From Prolixibacteraceae bacterium (lineage in GTDB: Bacteria; Bacteroidota; Bacteroidia; Bacteroidales; Prolixibacteraceae): a DNA stretch of 5,758 bases. A program made the position numbers and the translations under genes. Positions 1-5,758 of this stretch are shown one piece after another. Position 1 is the first letter of the stretch. Each line of letters opens with the position of its first letter. The notes beneath the pieces were generated by a model. It did not search any database. It was not told the origin of the DNA and saw only the letters and a list, made by a program, of their open reading frames with translations. The DNA lies in the NCBI GenBank assembly GCA_023229575.1, contig JALNYZ010000077.1, forward strand, positions 1 to 5,758, written 5' to 3'.

Positions 1-919
1 TCATGTACTTCAGGTCTTTTTGCATCAGCGTAGCGAAGGCACCGTACATGATGGCAATGGAGGCAAGGATAATAAATATCCACGATAACTGCTGAGCTCC
101 CGCGGGAAGCAGGTAGGTCGCTACACGCAAGATTCCGTATCCTCCCAGCTTCATTGAGATACCAGCCAAAAACATAGATGCTGCCGTGGGCGCCGAAGAG
201 TGTCCGTCGGGCGCCCAGGTGTGAAAAGGAAACATGGCTGTAAATACACCGAATCCAACAAAAAGCAATACATACAATACTTCTTGAATCTGAACAGGCA
301 GATTTATTTGAGAAAGCATTAAAATATTCCAGGTATAATTTCCTCCATATTTCCCGGCCATGTAATACAAACCGGAAATACCTAAGAATACGAGTGCCGA
401 TCCAAACATGAGCATCAGTGCCAGTTTCATCGCGCTATATTCTTTTTTTCCGCTTCCCCACATGCCTATGAGTAAGTATTTGGGTACTACTGCTAACTCC
501 AGAAAGAAGAAAAGCACAAATAAGTTGGTTGTCATGAAGAATCCGTAAGCACTTAGACTAAGTAATATGATTAGAAAGAAAAACTCTTTTACTTGTTTTT
601 CTATTTTCCAGGAAACGAGGATTCCTGCAACTACTACCACTGCGGTAAGCAGAATCATAAGAAGCGAAATTCCATCAACACCCAGACTAAATGCAATATT
701 TAAAGGAGTAAACCAATCATAACTACTTTGAAATAACATTTGGGCAGTATCACCCGCTTTGCGCAAATTTACATAGTTAATTGTAATGCCAACTGCGGCT
801 ATTAATTGGAGAATGCTCCCGGCAAGTGCAATCCATTTAGTGAATTTTCCTCTTGGGGTAAGTAGAACTCCCGTTATCGAAAGCAGGGGTATGATGAGTA
901 ATAGTAATAATATGTTCAT
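1..919 (-). CDS. nuoM: NADH-quinone oxidoreductase subunit M, N-terminal part (cut by the window edge)
   Basis: This is the 5' part of nuoM, about 306 codons, open to the left edge; family members are about 480-510 residues, so roughly 60% is visible. NuoM is one of the three antiporter-like proton-pumping subunits of the complex I membrane arm. My translation starts at ATG 919 (MNILLLLLIIPLLS), three bases after the nuoL stop, in the junction TAAGCTATG. Visible family marks are FFFLELAVVPKYLLIGMWG at about 137-155, with the conserved membrane glutamate at E141, then FPFHTWAPDGHSSAPTAAS at about 230-248, and AGISMKLGGYGILR at 252-265, with the conserved lysine K257. The position matching E. 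coli NuoM Lys234 is Phe226 (VFTA where the family usually has VKMP), which is odd for a pumping subunit. Identity is certain from motifs and gene order; the effect of the substitution is unknown. Confidence 0.96.
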   Translation of the reverse strand, partial: MNILLLLLIIPLLSITGVLLTPRGKFTKWIALAGSILQLIAAVGITINYVNLRKAGDTAQMLFQSSYDWFTPLNIAFSLGVDGISLLMILLTAVVVVAGILVSWKIEKQVKEFFFLIILLSLSAYGFFMTTNLFVLFFFLELAVVPKYLLIGMWGSGKKEYSAMKLALMLMFGSALVFLGISGLYYMAGKYGGNYTWNILMLSQINLPVQIQEVLYVLLFVGFGVFTAMFPFHTWAPDGHSSAPTAASMFLAGISMKLGGYGILRVATYLLPAGAQQLSWIFIILASIAIMYGAFATLMQKDLKYM

Positions 920-922
920 AGC

Positions 923-2857
923 TTAAGCAAAATTTAAAATTAGTATTGCAGCAAGAACCAGTGCTCCACCCAGAAAGAATATGGCATAGGTTTGTACTCT
1001 TCCCGATTGAATGGGCTTGATTATCTCGGAGGCTTTAACGCTTATCCATGCCGTACTGTTTATTGTTCCGTTCACAATGGTCCGGTCTACCCAGGCAATG
1101 GGCCTTCCAATGAGGTTAAATATTATTTTTTTTGTAACAAATAAGTAAACCTCATCTATAAAGAATTTTCGGTAAGCCCAGCCATATACGGTTTCGAATT
1201 TGGCAACAGCCACTTCCGATTTGTTACTTTCTTTCGCAAAATAGAAGTATGCGGCAGCGATACCAAGTATAGCAATGGTGACTGGCAGAATAATTGAACC
1301 TAGATGAATTGGAAGTTCTAAGTAGTTACCGTCGGCACTCACAAAATGACCGAAAGGAATGAATCCTACAGATAAAGAGCCCAAGGCTAACAGTATCAAC
1401 GAAATATTCATTGCCCATGTATGTTTTTCATGATTGTGTGCATCTGCTTCGGGTTTCTTAAACCAGAATATGCGAAAATAAAGCCGGAACATATAGAATG
1501 CAGTCAGCCCCCCCGTAAATAATCCAACGCAATAAATAAGCGGATTGGCTTTCATCGCCGAGCTTAAGATAGCTTCTTTACTAAAGAAACCAGCAAAAGG
1601 AGGTATCGAAGAGATTGCCAAACAAGCAATCAAGAATGTGATGTGCGTAATAGGCAATGATTTTCGTAAACCACCCATTTGTTTCATTTCGTTACTGCCA
1701 ACAGCATGAATAACAGCTCCTGCACCTAAGAAAAGTAAGGCTTTGAAGAAGGCATGCGTAAATAAGTGGAACATGGAAGCTGTAAAACCTTCTGCCTTAT
1801 CGGCACCCCAACCTGCTACTCCAAGTGCAAACATCATATACGCAATCTGTGAAATCGTTGAATAAGCAAGTACTCGTTTTATATCCGTTTGAGTACAAGC
1901 AATTACTGCTGCGAACAAAGCCGTGAAGGCTCCGATGTATCCGATAATTAGTAATGCATCCGGAGCCGAGATAGAAAATATTGGAAAAAGTCTGGCAACC
2001 AGGAAAACACCCGCTACAACCATCGTTGCAGCATGGATTAATGCCGATACAGGTGTCGGACCTTCCATCGCATCTGGTAGCCAGATATGAAGAGGAAACA
2101 TGGCCGACTTTCCCGCCCCCCCAATAAATACTAAAAGAAGTGTCCACGAAAGAGCCGACAACCCGATAAAACTACCCTGGAAACTTGCCAAATAAGAAGA
2201 ACCGGGTGTAGTAAGCCTTTCTATTATTGTAAAGAAATCCAGAGACTGAGCTCCGGAACTTAACATTAAAATTCCGATTAAGAAACCTAAATCCGCAAAA
2301 CGTGTTACGATAAAGGCTTTCTTCGCTGCAGCGATTGCCGAAGGTTTTGTAAAATAGAAACCAATTAGCAAGAAGGAGGATGCACCTACCAGCTCCCAGA
2401 ACATATACATTTGGAAGATGTTTACGGATACAACTAATCCTAGCATGGAGAAAGAGAAAAGTGAGAGATAGGAATAGTATCTCTCAAAATATTCCTCACC
2501 GTGCATGTAGTTTAAACTGTACAGATGTACCATGGCTGAAATAAAGGTGATAACCACCAGCATCATTACCGATATAGGGTCGAGAACGATTCCTAAATCG
2601 ATAGATAAGTTCTCTGTGAAATGTAACCAGTCAAATTGAAAAACAATGTGCCTGATATAAGTTCCATTTACGTTCCCGAATTCGAAGAAATAACCTCCGG
2701 CCACATAAAATGCCAACGCGGTGGTAAGTATGATAGAGCATGTCCCGATAAGACCTGATAGTTTAGGCGCGAAGGACTTTCCTGCCAAAGCAAGCAAGAT
2801 AAAACTCAGCATCGGAAGCACAATTATCAGTAAAGAAGAAATTCCGTAACTGTCCAT
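923..2857 (-). CDS. nuoL: NADH-quinone oxidoreductase subunit L, complete
   Basis: NuoL is the distal antiporter-like proton-pumping subunit of complex I and carries the long lateral helix that runs along the membrane arm. The protein has 644 residues, slightly longer than the roughly 610 of E. coli. Nearly all of it is hydrophobic, with many membrane helices. The key charged residues are present: E155 in MFWELVGASS (matching E. coli E144), K250 in GGAGKSAMFPLHIWLPDAM (matching K229), H364 and H368 with K372 in HLFTHAFFKALLF, and K427 in FAGFFSKEAI. Residues of about 555-620 form the amphipathic lateral helix region, with YRKFFIDEVY at 562-571, and QSGRVQTYA at 617-625 leads into the final anchoring helix. 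The ATG at 2857 lies three bases after the nuoK stop (TAAGCTATG), which implies translational coupling. Nothing is missing or truncated. Confidence 0.99.
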   Translation of the reverse strand: MDSYGISSLLIIVLPMLSFILLALAGKSFAPKLSGLIGTCSIILTTALAFYVAGGYFFEFGNVNGTYIRHIVFQFDWLHFTENLSIDLGIVLDPISVMMLVVITFISAMVHLYSLNYMHGEEYFERYYSYLSLFSFSMLGLVVSVNIFQMYMFWELVGASSFLLIGFYFTKPSAIAAAKKAFIVTRFADLGFLIGILMLSSGAQSLDFFTIIERLTTPGSSYLASFQGSFIGLSALSWTLLLVFIGGAGKSAMFPLHIWLPDAMEGPTPVSALIHAATMVVAGVFLVARLFPIFSISAPDALLIIGYIGAFTALFAAVIACTQTDIKRVLAYSTISQIAYMMFALGVAGWGADKAEGFTASMFHLFTHAFFKALLFLGAGAVIHAVGSNEMKQMGGLRKSLPITHITFLIACLAISSIPPFAGFFSKEAILSSAMKANPLIYCVGLFTGGLTAFYMFRLYFRIFWFKKPEADAHNHEKHTWAMNISLILLALGSLSVGFIPFGHFVSADGNYLELPIHLGSIILPVTIAILGIAAAYFYFAKESNKSEVAVAKFETVYGWAYRKFFIDEVYLFVTKKIIFNLIGRPIAWVDRTIVNGTINSTAWISVKASEIIKPIQSGRVQTYAIFFLGGALVLAAILILNFA

Positions 2858-2860
2858 AGC

Positions 2861-3175
2861 TTAGTACTTCATCGTTTTGGTATCTTCGATATCAATTGTA
2901 TTGAACCGACGATATAAGTTAATAATGATTGCAAGGCCTAAGGAAACTTCGGCTGCAGCAATTGTTATAATAAACATTGTGAAAAATACACCGTCGAGTT
3001 TATCCGGATACAGATATTTATTGAACGCAATGAAGTTAATGTTCGCGCTGTTTAATATCAACTCAATAGACATAAGTATGGTAATTAAGTTTCTCCGGGC
3101 AAGAAAGCCATAAACCCCAATAAAGAAAAGAGCAGAGCTTACTACCAAAATGTGTGATATAGGTAATTGTTCCAT
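2861..3175 (-). CDS. nuoK: NADH-quinone oxidoreductase subunit K, complete
   Basis: NuoK is a small membrane subunit, homologous to MrpC and mitochondrial ND4L, that sits between NuoJ/NuoA and the NuoN antiporter-like subunit and helps form a proton path. The 104 residues match the usual length of about 100. Three membrane helices are visible (about 7-25, 29-51 and 63-87). The two buried glutamates known to matter in E. coli (E36 and E72) correspond to E38 in MSIELILNSANINF and E76 in AAAEVSLGLAI. A short polar tail ends in KTMKY. The ATG at 3175 follows the nuoJ stop by 12 AT-rich bases (AACAGACATTTT) with no Shine-Dalgarno motif. The stop lies three bases before nuoL. It is ordinary in every respect. 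Confidence 0.98.
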   Translation of the reverse strand: MEQLPISHILVVSSALFFIGVYGFLARRNLITILMSIELILNSANINFIAFNKYLYPDKLDGVFFTMFIITIAAAEVSLGLAIIINLYRRFNTIDIEDTKTMKY

Positions 3176-3187
3176 AAAATGTCTGTT

Positions 3188-3709
3188 TTAATTTTTATTT
3201 TTATGCTTAATGGCAATCGTTATGCCTCCTACCAATACCGCAAGTAAAAGAAAACTCACTGCTTCGAACGGTAAGAGATAACCACATTTATCGAAGGTCA
3301 GTATCTGCAAACCTATTTCCTTAATTGATAAAGGAGTGCTTGATGGTGTGGTGTTAACTGATAATAATTGGCTTGATAATAGAACCCAACTTGTAAAAAC
3401 GAACCCAATCAGAGCAATAATAAATGATCTAATACGTCTGATTAGCGTTTGTTCAGGTAATTTCTCGCTTGCACGATGTGTTAAAAATATGGAGAATATG
3501 ATTAGCACTACGATACCACCCACATAGATGATTATTTGCAGCGCGGCAATAAAATCCATATCCCAAAGCAAATAAATTCCGGCTATACCCACTAAAGAGG
3601 TAAGCAAGCAGATGGCTGCCCTGAATATTTTCTGAGTGAACACGGATATCGCTGCAAAAACAATGACTATTACCGATAATATATAAAATAGAATGATTGT
3701 TCCGTTCAT
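3188..3709 (-). CDS. nuoJ: NADH-quinone oxidoreductase subunit J, complete
   Basis: NuoJ (ND6 homologue) is a membrane subunit next to NuoH, NuoA and NuoK; its third helix bends and is thought to take part in coupling quinone reduction to proton pumping. The protein has 173 residues with about five membrane helices. The diagnostic third-helix motif IIYVGGIVVLIIF lies at about 60-72, with the conserved tyrosine at Y62. The C-terminal motif YLLPFEAVSFLLLAVLVGGI is at about 144-163, followed by a basic end (KHKNKN). The start ATG (3709) overlaps the nuoI stop in a 4-base ATGA overlap, a classic sign of coupled translation. Residues of about 117-130 form a Ser/Thr-rich loop (NTTPSSTP), a normal place for length variation. 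The family assignment is secure. Confidence 0.97.
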   Translation of the reverse strand: MNGTIILFYILSVIVIVFAAISVFTQKIFRAAICLLTSLVGIAGIYLLWDMDFIAALQIIIYVGGIVVLIIFSIFLTHRASEKLPEQTLIRRIRSFIIALIGFVFTSWVLLSSQLLSVNTTPSSTPLSIKEIGLQILTFDKCGYLLPFEAVSFLLLAVLVGGITIAIKHKNKN

Positions 3710-4215
3710 GACGCCAGCATAGTTTTTATCGGTTTATTATTCTCATTAAGCTTTGAACCTGGCCGATTTAATTGCCGGATTAATGTGCTTCTGTCGAAAA
3801 CACTTAACTCAAAGTTGTTTTTCATGCTGATTGCATCAGACGGACAAGCATCCACACATTGTCCGCAGAATGTGCACATATCCAGATGGTACACCCAGCG
3901 ATCTAAATTTTTTTTCTTTTTTCCGTCTTCGGTTTCAATCGTTTTTTGAAATATTTCGATTGATCCATTCGGACAAGCGTGCTCACAAAGGGTACAAGCT
4001 GTACATTTATGCTCGTTGTTTTCGTCGTGAGGCAGAGTAAGTTCTCCTGCAAATCTTTCTGGTATATTGATTGTCGTTTTACGATTTTCGGGATACTGCT
4101 CGGTTATGATCGATTTCCAGGGAGTAAGGAAAAATTTTAACGTGAGCATAAGACCTCCTATCAGAGAGGTAAAAGCCTGAATTATTTCTTTAATATAGCG
4201 ATAAAGTGCTTTCAT
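3706..4215 (-). CDS. nuoI: NADH-quinone oxidoreductase subunit I, two 4Fe-4S clusters
   Basis: NuoI is the ferredoxin-like peripheral subunit that carries clusters N6a and N6b and passes electrons towards the terminal cluster in NuoB at the quinone site. The 169-residue protein has an N-terminal amphipathic helix (about 1-30) that docks on the membrane arm. Two complete CxxCxxCxxxCP motifs follow: CTACTLCEHACP with Cys71, 74, 77 and 81, and CTFCGQCVDACP with Cys114, 117, 120 and 124. The linker holds a highly charged ETEDGKKKK stretch (about 94-102) that I remember from Bacteroides NuoI. The ATG at 4215 lies 23 bases after the stop of the nuoH tail; no Shine-Dalgarno motif is visible. The stop overlaps the nuoJ start by 4 bases. 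In an operon without nuoEFG the source of electrons entering these clusters is not evident. Confidence 0.98.
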   Translation of the reverse strand: MKALYRYIKEIIQAFTSLIGGLMLTLKFFLTPWKSIITEQYPENRKTTINIPERFAGELTLPHDENNEHKCTACTLCEHACPNGSIEIFQKTIETEDGKKKKNLDRWVYHLDMCTFCGQCVDACPSDAISMKNNFELSVFDRSTLIRQLNRPGSKLNENNKPIKTMLAS

Positions 4216-4221
4216 TGCATG

Positions 4222-4234
4222 TCATTGTTTAATT
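4222..4234 (-). repeat. Short imperfect direct repeat, copy before nuoI
   Basis: On the minus strand this reads AATTAAACAATGA and lies in the 23-base spacer between the nuoH tail and nuoI. A near-identical copy (12 of 13 bases, AATTCAACAATGA) lies at 4462-4474, just after the in-frame TAA of nuoH. The copies are exactly 240 bases apart. In an AT-rich setting this may be chance, but both sit directly after a TAA and ahead of a start codon. Confidence 0.4.
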
Positions 4235-4238
4235 CATA

Positions 4239-4436
4239 TTATAAATGCCAGCCAAAAATGGATATGGCTGTAGCTAAAATCAAGTTACAGATGTTAATCG
4301 GCAACAAGTATTTCCATTCTAATTTTAATAGCTGATCAATACGCAGACGTGGTAATGTCCATCTAAACCACATCATAAAGAATATGATCATAAACATTTT
4401 GCCAAATAGCCATATCCAGCTGGGAATAAAATCCAT
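4239..4436 (-). CDS. nuoH: NuoH C-terminal fragment (last two membrane helices), separated from nuoH by an in-frame stop
   Basis: This reading frame of 65 residues from ATG 4436 (66 from the adjacent TTG 4439) encodes what every NuoH has at its end and what the upstream nuoH lacks. It holds a membrane helix (about 6-24), the conserved cytoplasmic motif RWTLPRLRIDQLLKLEWKYL (about 25-44), which matches the family pattern RWTLPRxRxDQLxxLxWK, and a final helix (about 45-62). It is in the same frame as nuoH, with no other stop between. Read through, the locus would give about 365 residues with one stop, close to the roughly 358 I recall for Bacteroides NuoH. It may be a separately translated subunit, the remnant of a nonsense-mutated gene, or the result of a base error in the read. 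The conserved motif looks intact, arguing against long decay. Start choice is uncertain; no Shine-Dalgarno motif is seen. Confidence 0.85.
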   Translation of the reverse strand: MDFIPSWIWLFGKMFMIIFFMMWFRWTLPRLRIDQLLKLEWKYLLPINICNLILATAISIFGWHL

Positions 4437-4461
4437 CAAATGATTGAATATTTGTATATAT

Positions 4462-4474
4462 TCATTGTTGAATT
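4462..4474 (-). repeat. Short imperfect direct repeat, copy after the nuoH in-frame stop
   Basis: On the minus strand this reads AATTCAACAATGA, partner of the copy at 4222-4234. Extending both towards the stop codon gives 14 matches in 17 bases. The copy lies in the 39-base gap between the nuoH TAA and the ATG of the tail, so the gap looks somewhat like the real intergenic spacer upstream of nuoI. Confidence 0.4.
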
Positions 4475-4475
4475 G

Positions 4476-4478
4476 TTA
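4476..4478 (-). other. In-frame TAA codon interrupting nuoH
   Basis: The codon after GGWMPLH is TAA. Reading on in the same frame gives 12 codons (QFNNEYIQIFNH), then TTG and ATG, and then the intact NuoH C-terminus. The stop falls in the loop before the penultimate helix, which is variable in sequence and length across NuoH proteins. TAA is also the normal terminator of nuoD, nuoJ, nuoK and nuoL in this window, so a changed genetic code is not an explanation. A single base change from a sense codon such as CAA, AAA or GAA would be enough to produce it. Confidence 0.9.
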
Positions 4479-5336
4479 ATGCAATGGCATCCAACCACCC
4501 AAAAACAGGGTGGAGGCTACTATAGAAACTACGCCCATGTTTATGTATTCGTTCAGATAAAAAATACCAAACTTCATCCCGGAGTATTCGGTATGGTAAC
4601 CAGCTGTTAACTCTGATTCTGCCTCGGCTAAATCGAAAGGGGCACGGTTACACTCAGCTGTGCTGGAAATTACATAAGTCAGAAATGCGATCATAGCAGG
4701 AATATGTCCTTTGAGTATCCACCATCCATCGGCTTGCGATTCGACCATTCCAACAGAGGAGATTGTACCCGACAAAATCACAGCGGTAACAATTGCCAAG
4801 CCGGCTGAGAGTTCGTAACTAACTATTTGTGCCCCGCTACGCATGGCTCCCAATAACGAATATTTATTATTACTTGACCATCCTGCCATTAATATTCCGA
4901 TTACGGATAAAGAAGTGATGGCTGTAATAAATAAAATGCCTATGTTGCTATCCCACATGACTAATCCCGGACCCCAGGATATGGGTGCAAGGGCCATGAG
5001 TGTTACCATTAACACAATGCAGGGAGCCAGATTAAACATAAATTTATCGGCACTGTTCGGCGTAAACGATTCTTTAAGCAGTAGTTTTAGTACGTCTGCA
5101 AAGACCTGAAAAGTACCAAAAGGGCCTACTCTGTTAGGCCCCAGACGCATTTGCATAAAGCCGGCGACTTTCCTTTCCATGTAAACCATTATGATTACAC
5201 AAACAATCATTACGATAAAAGCCAATAGGGCTGATAGGATAATTTCGGTTATCTGTGTTGCTACGGGCGAAAGAGACGCAGACAAAGCCTGATGAATCAG
5301 GCTTGTTATGTCAGAATATTGAATCATTGAAATCAT
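4476..5336 (-). CDS. nuoH: NADH-quinone oxidoreductase subunit H, lacking its C-terminal helices because of an in-frame TAA
   Basis: NuoH (ND1 homologue) is the membrane subunit that forms the quinone chamber with NuoB and NuoD and begins the proton-coupling path. The visible 286 residues carry the family's best-conserved features: YMERKVAGFMQMRLGPNRVG at about 52-71, the KLLLKE segment at 84-89, SGAQIVSYELSAGL at 167-180, and the acidic third loop with NRAPFDLAEAESEL at 230-243 and GYHTEYSGMKFG at 246-257. The loop reads AEC where AET is commoner. The protein stops at GGWMPLH, before the last two helices and the RWTLPR motif, which lie downstream in the same frame. The chosen ATG (5336) is 12 bases after the nuoD stop in AT-rich sequence; a second ATG (5327) is possible. 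Identity is certain; whether this short product works alone is doubtful. Confidence 0.95.
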   Translation of the reverse strand: MISMIQYSDITSLIHQALSASLSPVATQITEIILSALLAFIVMIVCVIIMVYMERKVAGFMQMRLGPNRVGPFGTFQVFADVLKLLLKESFTPNSADKFMFNLAPCIVLMVTLMALAPISWGPGLVMWDSNIGILFITAITSLSVIGILMAGWSSNNKYSLLGAMRSGAQIVSYELSAGLAIVTAVILSGTISSVGMVESQADGWWILKGHIPAMIAFLTYVISSTAECNRAPFDLAEAESELTAGYHTEYSGMKFGIFYLNEYINMGVVSIVASTLFLGGWMPLH

Positions 5337-5348
5337 ATAATTATTTCT

Positions 5349-5758
5349 TTATCTGTCTATGTCCGGAACTATTAAATCAATCGTAGCCATCGTAGCCATT
5401 AAGTCGGCTATTTTCAGACCTTTTCCAATGGCTGTAACGGCTCCAAGGTTCGAAAAACAAGGGGTGCGGTATTTGAGACGGTAAGGTTTTGTTGAACCGT
5501 CGCTCACCATAAATACACCCAATTCTCCGCGAGCTGTTTCTACCCGTTGATAATATTCGCCAGCAGGAACTCTTAATACACCCTTTAACTTTGTACGGCT
5601 TTCTCCTTTGGGAAAATTTTCAAGCAGCTGCTCAATAATATGAATGGATTGCTTCATCTCTTCCATGCGTACAAAATATCTTGCCCAACTGTCGCACCCT
5701 GGATTCGTAATTTCTTTAAAATCTAACTTGTCGTAGCCGTCGTATGGATATAACTTGC
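5349..5758 (-). CDS. nuoD: NADH-quinone oxidoreductase subunit D (or NuoCD fusion), C-terminal part cut by the window edge
   Basis: This is the last 135 or so residues of the 49-kDa-type subunit, which with NuoB and NuoH forms the quinone reduction site and descends from the large subunit of NiFe hydrogenases. The frame is open to the right edge, so the start is not in the window; ATG 5666 is internal, since the upstream codons read PYDGYDKLDF and CDSWARYFVRMEEMKQS, both typical of NuoD. The C-terminus has GELGVFMVSDGSTKPYRLKY, then RTPCFSNLGAV, IADLMATMATIDLIVPDIDR and a TAA, matching the usual end in which a conserved DxDR or ExDR is last. The next gene is nuoH, 12 bases downstream, with no nuoEFG between them. 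In Bacteroides nuoC and nuoD are often fused; this cannot be judged here. Confidence 0.97.
   Translation of the reverse strand, partial: KLYPYDGYDKLDFKEITNPGCDSWARYFVRMEEMKQSIHIIEQLLENFPKGESRTKLKGVLRVPAGEYYQRVETARGELGVFMVSDGSTKPYRLKYRTPCFSNLGAVTAIGKGLKIADLMATMATIDLIVPDIDR

Noticed and set aside
764..771. On the minus strand TAAATTTG fits the Bacteroides -7 promoter consensus TAnnTTTG, inside nuoM.
   Set aside because: No TTTG element is found at the -33 distance, and it lies within a conserved coding region of a tightly packed operon; an 8-base match with two free positions is expected by chance.
1797..2147. A 116-codon open frame on the minus strand inside nuoL.
   Set aside because: It lies in another frame of a strongly conserved gene, its protein is rich in Cys and Ser without domain character, and it has no spacing of its own in the operon. 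It is a shadow frame.
2877..3113. Plus-strand open frame of 78 codons opposite nuoK.
   Set aside because: It is fully antisense to nuoK, with no recognisable motif or promoter. The same applies to the plus-strand frames at 3336-3527, 3831-4040 and 4843-5109.
4239..4439. The 66-codon frame as a novel small membrane protein unrelated to its neighbours.
   Set aside because: Its RWTLPRLRIDQLLKLEWK motif and helix pattern are those of the NuoH C-terminus, and it is in frame with nuoH.
4470..4478. TAA CAA TTC after the nuoH body resembles the leaky-stop context (stop followed by CARYYA) of some plant viruses.
   Set aside because: The last base does not fit, the context is known from eukaryotic ribosomes and mostly with TAG, and I know of no bacterial readthrough signal of this kind. 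It is too weak to claim programmed readthrough.

Overview
The window is one continuous, minus-strand stretch of a respiratory complex I (nuo) operon. Read in transcription order from right to left, it holds the 3' end of nuoD, then nuoH (split into two in-frame pieces), nuoI, nuoJ, nuoK, nuoL and the 5' part of nuoM. Both ends of the window cut through genes. There is no intergenic stretch longer than about 40 bases, no RNA gene, no mobile element, no CRISPR array, and no convincing promoter or terminator.

The likely source is a member of the Bacteroidota, probably an anaerobic Bacteroidales-type organism. The evidence is threefold. nuoD is followed directly by nuoH with no nuoE, nuoF or nuoG between them, as in the 11-subunit complexes of that group. 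The start codons are preceded by AT-rich sequence rather than Shine-Dalgarno motifs. The protein wording (for example the ETEDGKKKK stretch in NuoI and the WMPLH loop in NuoH) resembles Bacteroides complex I as I remember it. Taxonomy is an inference; no search was run.

Layout: nuoD (5349-5758, 5' end missing) belongs to the peripheral quinone module. nuoH (4476-5336 plus a tail at 4239-4436) and nuoI (3706-4215) form the connection to the membrane and carry the quinone channel and the two 4Fe-4S clusters N6a/N6b. nuoJ (3188-3709), nuoK (2861-3175), nuoL (923-2857) and nuoM (1-919) form the proton-pumping membrane arm. Junctions are very tight (4-base overlap, or 3, 12 and 23-base spacers), so the genes are almost certainly co-transcribed and translationally coupled.

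The most notable observation is that nuoH is interrupted by a single in-frame TAA (4476-4478). The missing C-terminal membrane helices continue in the same frame after a 39-base gap. A second point is that NuoM has Phe at the position where a lysine is normally central to proton pumping. The rest is ordinary, and I see no sign of an undescribed system beyond these points.
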